Positions 57,761 through 64,000 of a stretch of DNA of 64,000 nucleotides are shown here, piece after piece. The notes beneath the pieces are model-generated. The model was not told the origin of the DNA, made no database searches, and worked only from the letters and a program-made list of their open reading frames with translations. The stretch's first letter is position 1; the number at the start of each line of letters is the position of its first letter. The position numbers were made by a program, and so were the translations under genes. Origin of the DNA: Treponema sp. (lineage in GTDB: Bacteria > Spirochaetota > Spirochaetia > Treponematales > Breznakiellaceae); contig WQTD01000009.1 of assembly GCA_009786455.1 (NCBI GenBank), positions 1 to 64,000 on the forward strand, read 5' to 3'.

Positions 57761-59245
57761 TCATTTCCTGTATAAATTAATTGTTCCATTATTTTCCATC
57801 ATTATCAACCTGTGCGCATATCTGCCGATCAAAGACATGTTATGCGTAACAAAAATAATTGTACAGCCTTTTTGGTGCAAATCTTTTGCCAAATTCATAA
57901 TATCAGTCCTCCCTTTGTAATCCTGTCCTGTATCAGCTTCGTCAAGAATTAAAATCCGGCAGCCCGCAGCAAGTATACACGCAACTACCGTCCTTGTGCG
58001 GTCAGCTCTGCTTAAAGCATGTGGAAATGAATCCGCCTTGCTGTAATCAATGCCTGCAAGCTGCAGCGCTTCATTAACGCGCTTCCCTGTTTCGTTTTTT
58101 GAAAGTTTCTGGTTTTTCAGAGAAAAAGAAACTTCATTGTAAACAGAATCTGTAAAAAGCTGATTATCTGGATTTTGCATAACAAAACCGATATTTTCAG
58201 AAATATCGCATACCGAAAGTTCCTTTGTGTTTTTTCCGCGGATAAAAATATCTCCTGTACCGGGACGCAGTAAACCTGCGATATTTTTTAAAAGGGTGGT
58301 TTTTCCGCAGCCGTTTTTTCCGGTAATGGCAAGAAAATCATTTTCATATACTGTAAAATTGATATTACTAATTGACGCGCCTTCAGGATAGGAAAAACCA
58401 AAATCTTTTATTTTAATCGCTTCTGTAACATTACGCGGTACAGCATCGGGATTGTCTTTTTTGCTGTCCTTTGCCATAAAATTCAGCGGATTGATGTCTT
58501 TTGTTACAGGCTCTATGCCATTTTTTTCAAGCAGGTCATTATCACAAAGTATTTTATCCGCCGTATCGCATACGGCGATGCGTCCGTTATTCAAAACGCA
58601 CACCCTGTCCGCCGCTCCATGTATGAAGCCGGTATTATTAGCCGCCATGATAATCGTCAATCCGTATTTATTTTTTAATTCTGCCAACACAGATGTCACC
58701 CGCGCAGCCGCCAGGGGATCAAGGCGGCAAAGAGGTTCGTCAAGCGCAAGTATCTTCCCCTTCATCGCAATAGCTGAAGCTATAACAAGGCGTTGTTTTT
58801 CGCCGCCTGAAAGCGTCGAAGGCTGTCTCTCTTCAAAACCGGCAAGGGAAACGGCGTCAAGAGCCCATCTGATCCGCGTTTCAATTTCCTGCGGCGGTAA
58901 GTTGAGGTTCTCAGGTCCGAAAGCGGCTTCATGGCGTACAGTGGAAGTAAAAAGCTGGGCGTCAGGATCATCAAGAACCATTCCCGCTTTCAGCGCAAGG
59001 AGAGGTACGGAGGTTTTTTCGGTAATTTCTCCGTCTACAGTAACAGTTCCCGATAAAAGCCCGCCGTGGTGATGGGGAATTATGCCGTTTATAAGCTTAC
59101 AAAAGGAAGTTTTCCCAGAGCCGTTCCCGCCCATAACCGCAAGAAATTCCCCTTCGTTTATTAAAAGCGAAATATCCCGGAGAGCAGGTTCTTTTTCACC
59201 GGGATATGTATAAGTGACATTGTTGATATTGATAATTTCCTGCAT
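57761..59245 (-). CDS. Fused double ATPase of an ECF transporter
   Basis: Walker A 'GGNGSGKTSFCKLINGIIPH' and 'GKNGCGKTTLLKNIAGLLRPGTG'; signatures LSGGE (half 1), LSRAD (half 2). Confidence 0.9.
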   Translation of the reverse strand: MQEIININNVTYTYPGEKEPALRDISLLINEGEFLAVMGGNGSGKTSFCKLINGIIPHHHGGLLSGTVTVDGEITEKTSVPLLALKAGMVLDDPDAQLFTSTVRHEAAFGPENLNLPPQEIETRIRWALDAVSLAGFEERQPSTLSGGEKQRLVIASAIAMKGKILALDEPLCRLDPLAAARVTSVLAELKNKYGLTIIMAANNTGFIHGAADRVCVLNNGRIAVCDTADKILCDNDLLEKNGIEPVTKDINPLNFMAKDSKKDNPDAVPRNVTEAIKIKDFGFSYPEGASISNINFTVYENDFLAITGKNGCGKTTLLKNIAGLLRPGTGDIFIRGKNTKELSVCDISENIGFVMQNPDNQLFTDSVYNEVSFSLKNQKLSKNETGKRVNEALQLAGIDYSKADSFPHALSRADRTRTVVACILAAGCRILILDEADTGQDYKGRTDIMNLAKDLHQKGCTIIFVTHNMSLIGRYAHRLIMMENNGTINLYRK

Positions 59246-59252
59246 TATTTCT

Positions 59253-60011
59253 TTAGTATAAATAAAATTTAAAGAAAATAAAAATCGCGCAGAGAACAAG
59301 ACAGATTATTATTGTTATTATATCCGGCGTTTTTATTTCCGTTCTGTCAAGCCATGTCCTTATCTTATACGCGCCGAAAGCCCTTGAATCCATTGCAACT
59401 GACGTACTTTGAGCCTTGCGCATTGCGCCTAACACAAGCGGGACAGCCAGAGAGCTGTAAGCCTTTATTTTTGCCGGAAATGATCCTTTTTTAAACGCAC
59501 TTATGCCGCGTAATTCCTGCGCTTCCATGATTAGCGAAGCTTCATCCCTGAAAACGGGAATAAGGTTGAACGCTGTTGTTATAATAAAAGAGATTCGGTA
59601 ATTAAAGCCAAGACCGTGAAGACCTGTCGCTATCTGGTATGCAGAAGAAGTCCCTGTAAAAACAGGAAAAATCAAAATAAGCGCTGTAAGACGGCAGACA
59701 ATTACAAGACCAAGAAAAAAACCTTCGCGCTTAAAACCAAATAAGCCGTTAAAAAACGGAATAACATAAGTTTTTTCGCCCGGACCGAACAGGGATTGCA
59801 TCAGGATAATAAATACCGCTAACAATGTAAGATATCCGGCATTACGCCAAATATTCATCTGTTTTATGCGCACCCCTGAGGCGAGGCGGATAAAAAAGTA
59901 TAATAGCACCAAACAAATCGCAAGCGGCAATCTGTCAATAAAAAAAACAAGAACTGTAAATAATAAAATACAAAGCAATTTTATTCTGGAATCCAGTTTA
60001 TATATCGTCAT
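59253..60011 (-). CDS. ECF transporter transmembrane component EcfT
   Basis: 'YKLDSRIKLLCILLFTVLVFF', 'LVLGAMRKAQSTSVAMDSRAFGAYKIRTW'. Confidence 0.85.
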   Translation of the reverse strand: MTIYKLDSRIKLLCILLFTVLVFFIDRLPLAICLVLLYFFIRLASGVRIKQMNIWRNAGYLTLLAVFIILMQSLFGPGEKTYVIPFFNGLFGFKREGFFLGLVIVCRLTALILIFPVFTGTSSAYQIATGLHGLGFNYRISFIITTAFNLIPVFRDEASLIMEAQELRGISAFKKGSFPAKIKAYSSLAVPLVLGAMRKAQSTSVAMDSRAFGAYKIRTWLDRTEIKTPDIITIIICLVLCAIFIFFKFYLY

Positions 60012-60112
60012 TAAAACCTGAAATAAAAAACATTTAAAAATAACTATATACAAAATACATATATTATGCTATACTTTTATGTATAAACTTATACAGCAAA
60101 AGGAGATTTTGA

Positions 60113-60475
60113 ATGACTGATGCAAAGGCAAAAGCACGCCTGGCCAACAGAGAGCGACAGAGAAAGTACCGTGAAGCGCATAGGGATGAGATTAATGAGC
60201 AGAGAAAAGATCGGTATAAAAATCGCATAGCAAAAGGCAAATGTCCGCGCTGCGGAGGTAAAGTAAAAAAAGGCTACACCCTATGTACAGACTGCTGCGA
60301 ATATCAGGCTAATTTAAACCGAAAGTATGCAAAACAAAAGAAGACGACAGTTAAGTCCGCTGCTGCAAAGAAAACCGCGGCAAAAAAACCGGTTGTGAAA
60401 AAAACAGCCGCCAAAAAACCGCCTGCAAAGAAAACAACTGCCAAGGCTGCTACAGCCAGGAAAAAAACCAAATAA
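60113..60475 (+). CDS. Basic zinc-ribbon protein with a histone H1-like Lys/Ala/Pro tail
   Basis: 'CPRCGGKVKKGYTLCTDCCEYQ', then 'SAAAKKTAAKKPVVKKTAAKKPPAKKTTAKAATARKKTK'; SD aaaggag. Confidence 0.8.
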   Translation: MTDAKAKARLANRERQRKYREAHRDEINEQRKDRYKNRIAKGKCPRCGGKVKKGYTLCTDCCEYQANLNRKYAKQKKTTVKSAAAKKTAAKKPVVKKTAAKKPPAKKTTAKAATARKKTK

Positions 60476-60519
60476 AAATTTATACCGGATTTGTCTGACA
60501 ACTGGGTTAATCATCTTTC

Positions 60520-60571
60520 AATTCTTTTAACAACAATCCCGCTTTGTTACGGGCTTGTTGTTAAAAGAATT
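60520..60571. terminator. Long hairpin (17-bp perfect stem) between convergent genes; candidate bidirectional terminator
   Basis: aattcttttaacaacaa (60520-60536) / ttgttgttaaaagaatt (60555-60571), with inner CCC/GGG pairing. Confidence 0.6.
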
Positions 60572-61209
60572 TCAGGAAGTTTATAGACATCCTCTACGCC
60601 GTCAACAAGAATTCCGCCCATGCCAAGTTCCAGGGGAAGAGCGATGTCAATATCATACCGATCGCCGATTGCAATACACAGGTTTAGTGTCGCTCCGCAC
60701 ATTTGGGATGCTTTTAAAAAAATTTCCCTGTGCGGCTTTGAAAGAAAACATGTATCAAGCCCTGTAATATTTTTTATTAGATCATGAACGCCCAGTACTG
60801 AAAGGGTGCGGACTGCGACGGACACAGGGTTATTTGTGACAACGGCAAGTGAAAAATTACGGGAAAGTTCGCGCAAAACGCCGCAAAGAAGTTCGTCATA
60901 CGCAAGATAATCTTCCGGACGGTACAACTCCTGTCTCCATTTTATATTCTCTTCGATCGAAACACCGAAGGATAAGAATGTATTTCCAAGACTGATATTC
61001 TTTCCGTTATGTAAATCAGCCCAGTTTTTTCTATAAAAGGTAATTTCTTCATTCATCTGTTCAAATGTTTTTCCCTTTATTTCCGCAAGACGCCTGACTG
61101 GCAGATCAATCTGGGTTTGCGCGTAATCATCATGGGAATAAAGGGTTTGATCCATGTCAAAAAAGAGAGCTTTTCTTTCATTTACGGCAGGCAGAGAAAA
61201 TATTTTCAT
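60547..61209 (-). CDS. HAD-superfamily hydrolase (pyrimidine 5'-nucleotidase-like subgroup)
   Basis: 'ALFFDMDQTLYSHDDYAQ', 'LAVVTNNPVSVAVRTLSVLGV', 'CIAIGDRYDIDIALPLELGMGGILV'. Confidence 0.82.
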   Translation of the reverse strand: MKIFSLPAVNERKALFFDMDQTLYSHDDYAQTQIDLPVRRLAEIKGKTFEQMNEEITFYRKNWADLHNGKNISLGNTFLSFGVSIEENIKWRQELYRPEDYLAYDELLCGVLRELSRNFSLAVVTNNPVSVAVRTLSVLGVHDLIKNITGLDTCFLSKPHREIFLKASQMCGATLNLCIAIGDRYDIDIALPLELGMGGILVDGVEDVYKLPEILLTTSP

Positions 61210-61218
61210 TGTTAATGG

Positions 61219-62493
61219 TTAAACGCCATTGTGAAAAGGCAGCTCGTTTTGCGATTCTGAAGTCATTGTCTGGGAAACAAGGCGGTTGATGATGACAGCG
61301 TTGTCAAGAAGGCTGGATACCGACTGATTTTGATGAAGGCGGGAAATTACATGAGCGAAAAGGCGGGAAATATTCACTGAAATATACCAGTCTTTTTTTA
61401 TCACCTCTTCCTGATAAACTGCGTTCGTTCCTATTATGCGGTAAAAAAGACCTTCCCTGTAAGCTTCGTCGAAATGCTCAATCGCGTTTCCTGAAAAAAG
61501 CGGAAGGCTGACTGAACAGATAATCCTGCGCGCTCCGTTTTCCTTTAAATGCCTCATTCCTTTTATTAAAGTGCCGCCTGTTCCAAGCATATCGTCTGCC
61601 ATAAAAACGGTTTTGTCCTGAACGTCTCCAAGAAGTCGTATTTGTGAGATATTGGACTGCGAGGCATCCCTGCTGACCTTTGAGTAATCCCTTTCCTTGT
61701 AAAGAAGTGCCAGAGGTTTTTTCAGTGCGGAAGCGAAGAATTTATTTCTGTCAACAGCTCCTGTATCGGGGGAAACAACGACAAAATCGTCATTGAGAAT
61801 TCCGTCCATTTTGGAGAGTGTTTGAATAATCTGGAAACTTGCATGAAGATTTTCAAGGCGTATTTTGTCGAATGCATTGATGATATCCCTTGAATGAATA
61901 TCCAGGGTGATAATACGGTCAACGCCGAGACTTTCAAAAATTTTCCCGATACGGCTTGCCGACAGCCCTTCTCTGCCCTTTGCCTTGTGCTGCCTTGCAT
62001 ACGGATAATTCGGTATAACAAGAGTGATCCTTTCTGCTCCTGCTTGCCTTGTAGCGTCAATTGTGACAAATAATGTCATCAGATGATCGTTAATTGAAAG
62101 ATTAGTGACTGTCCCGCTTGCAAATTTGACAGGATAGCGGTTTTCAACATCCTGAAAAACATAAACATCCTTGCCGCGGATTGATTCTTCGATTTCAGAT
62201 TTGACCTCTCCGTTCGGAAACTGGGTAAACTTCACAGGCACCCTGAATTTGTGGTCTGTAAGTCTGCTGGTTCCGCTCAGCGAAGACGAACTGCGGACAA
62301 CTATCTTGTTAATCAGATCGATTTGAAGCGACGCATAATCGGGATCAACATTATAAAGTTTTGAAATTTCATTGACTGTCTGTTTTCTGTTATGCCTGTA
62401 TTTCGATCTAAGATGAGAAATAACTTCTTCAGCGAAAATATCGCCGCCGGGACACGCAATTATAGCTAAATTCGCCGGGTTGAAATATTTCAT
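61219..62493 (-). CDS. prs: Ribose-phosphate pyrophosphokinase, long form (424 aa)
   Basis: 'FPNGEVKSEIEESIRGKDVYVFQD', 'VIPNYPYARQHKAKGREGLSAS', 'ITLDIHS', 'VFMADDMLGTGGTLIKGMRHLKENGA'. Confidence 0.85.
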   Translation of the reverse strand: MKYFNPANLAIIACPGGDIFAEEVISHLRSKYRHNRKQTVNEISKLYNVDPDYASLQIDLINKIVVRSSSSLSGTSRLTDHKFRVPVKFTQFPNGEVKSEIEESIRGKDVYVFQDVENRYPVKFASGTVTNLSINDHLMTLFVTIDATRQAGAERITLVIPNYPYARQHKAKGREGLSASRIGKIFESLGVDRIITLDIHSRDIINAFDKIRLENLHASFQIIQTLSKMDGILNDDFVVVSPDTGAVDRNKFFASALKKPLALLYKERDYSKVSRDASQSNISQIRLLGDVQDKTVFMADDMLGTGGTLIKGMRHLKENGARRIICSVSLPLFSGNAIEHFDEAYREGLFYRIIGTNAVYQEEVIKKDWYISVNISRLFAHVISRLHQNQSVSSLLDNAVIINRLVSQTMTSESQNELPFHNGV

Positions 62494-62544
62494 GATTTAT
62501 ACGTTTATTAACAGAAATTTAAAAAAAAATCAAGTTGAAAAACT

Positions 62545-64000
<1,456 letters not shown>

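Noticed and set aside
59246-60112. Riboswitch upstream of the ECF operon
   Set aside because: The leader before ecfT is only about 100 nt, AT-rich, and shows no recognisable TPP, FMN, cobalamin or preQ1 motif.
60340-60475. Repetitive AAGAAAACCGC-like sequence, considered as a repeat array or CRISPR
   Set aside because: It is the coding sequence of a Lys/Ala/Pro tail. Units are degenerate and there are no spacers.

Overview
This 64-kb window looks like ordinary chromosomal sequence from a Treponema-like spirochaete. That assignment is inferred from gene content and protein style; no 16S rRNA gene is present. It is almost fully coding. I see no CRISPR array, transposon, prophage, rRNA or clear toxin/defence island. 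Main blocks: (i) a shikimate/aromatic operon aroF-tyrA-aroB-aroA-aroC-aroE/K(fusion) on the minus strand; (ii) rqcH, two GH5 glycosidases and an EttA-type ABC-F; (iii) a PilZ/DUF1577-like protein, an HD phosphohydrolase and a ComFB-domain protein; (iv) a small zinc-ribbon gene absent from the ORF track, rpsT, an HU-like gene, lnt, a REC protein, bactofilin, cinA, rho and rpmE; (v) a tight four-gene cluster (about 26.0-34.9 kb) of three hybrid histidine kinases and a REC-GGDEF-like response regulator; (vi) rlmK-like, radical SAM, gpmI, tRNA-Pro(GGG), ispG, AMMECR1, murE, ispH, secF-secD-yajC; (vii) TPR, LysM-SLT and OmpA envelope proteins; (viii) an ECF transporter operon with an amidohydrolase; (ix) a histone-H1-like zinc-ribbon protein, a HAD hydrolase, a long PRPP synthase and partial glpK. 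The best candidate for an undescribed system is the kinase cluster. Its terminal regulator carries GGGEF instead of GGDEF/GGEEF but keeps an RxxD I-site, and PilZ-like and ComFB-like candidate c-di-GMP receptors lie in the same window. A second signal spans the window: several genes have TATAAT 6-9 nt before the start codon and no Shine-Dalgarno sequence, suggesting leaderless transcription. All calls are by eye from the sequence; no database search was run.
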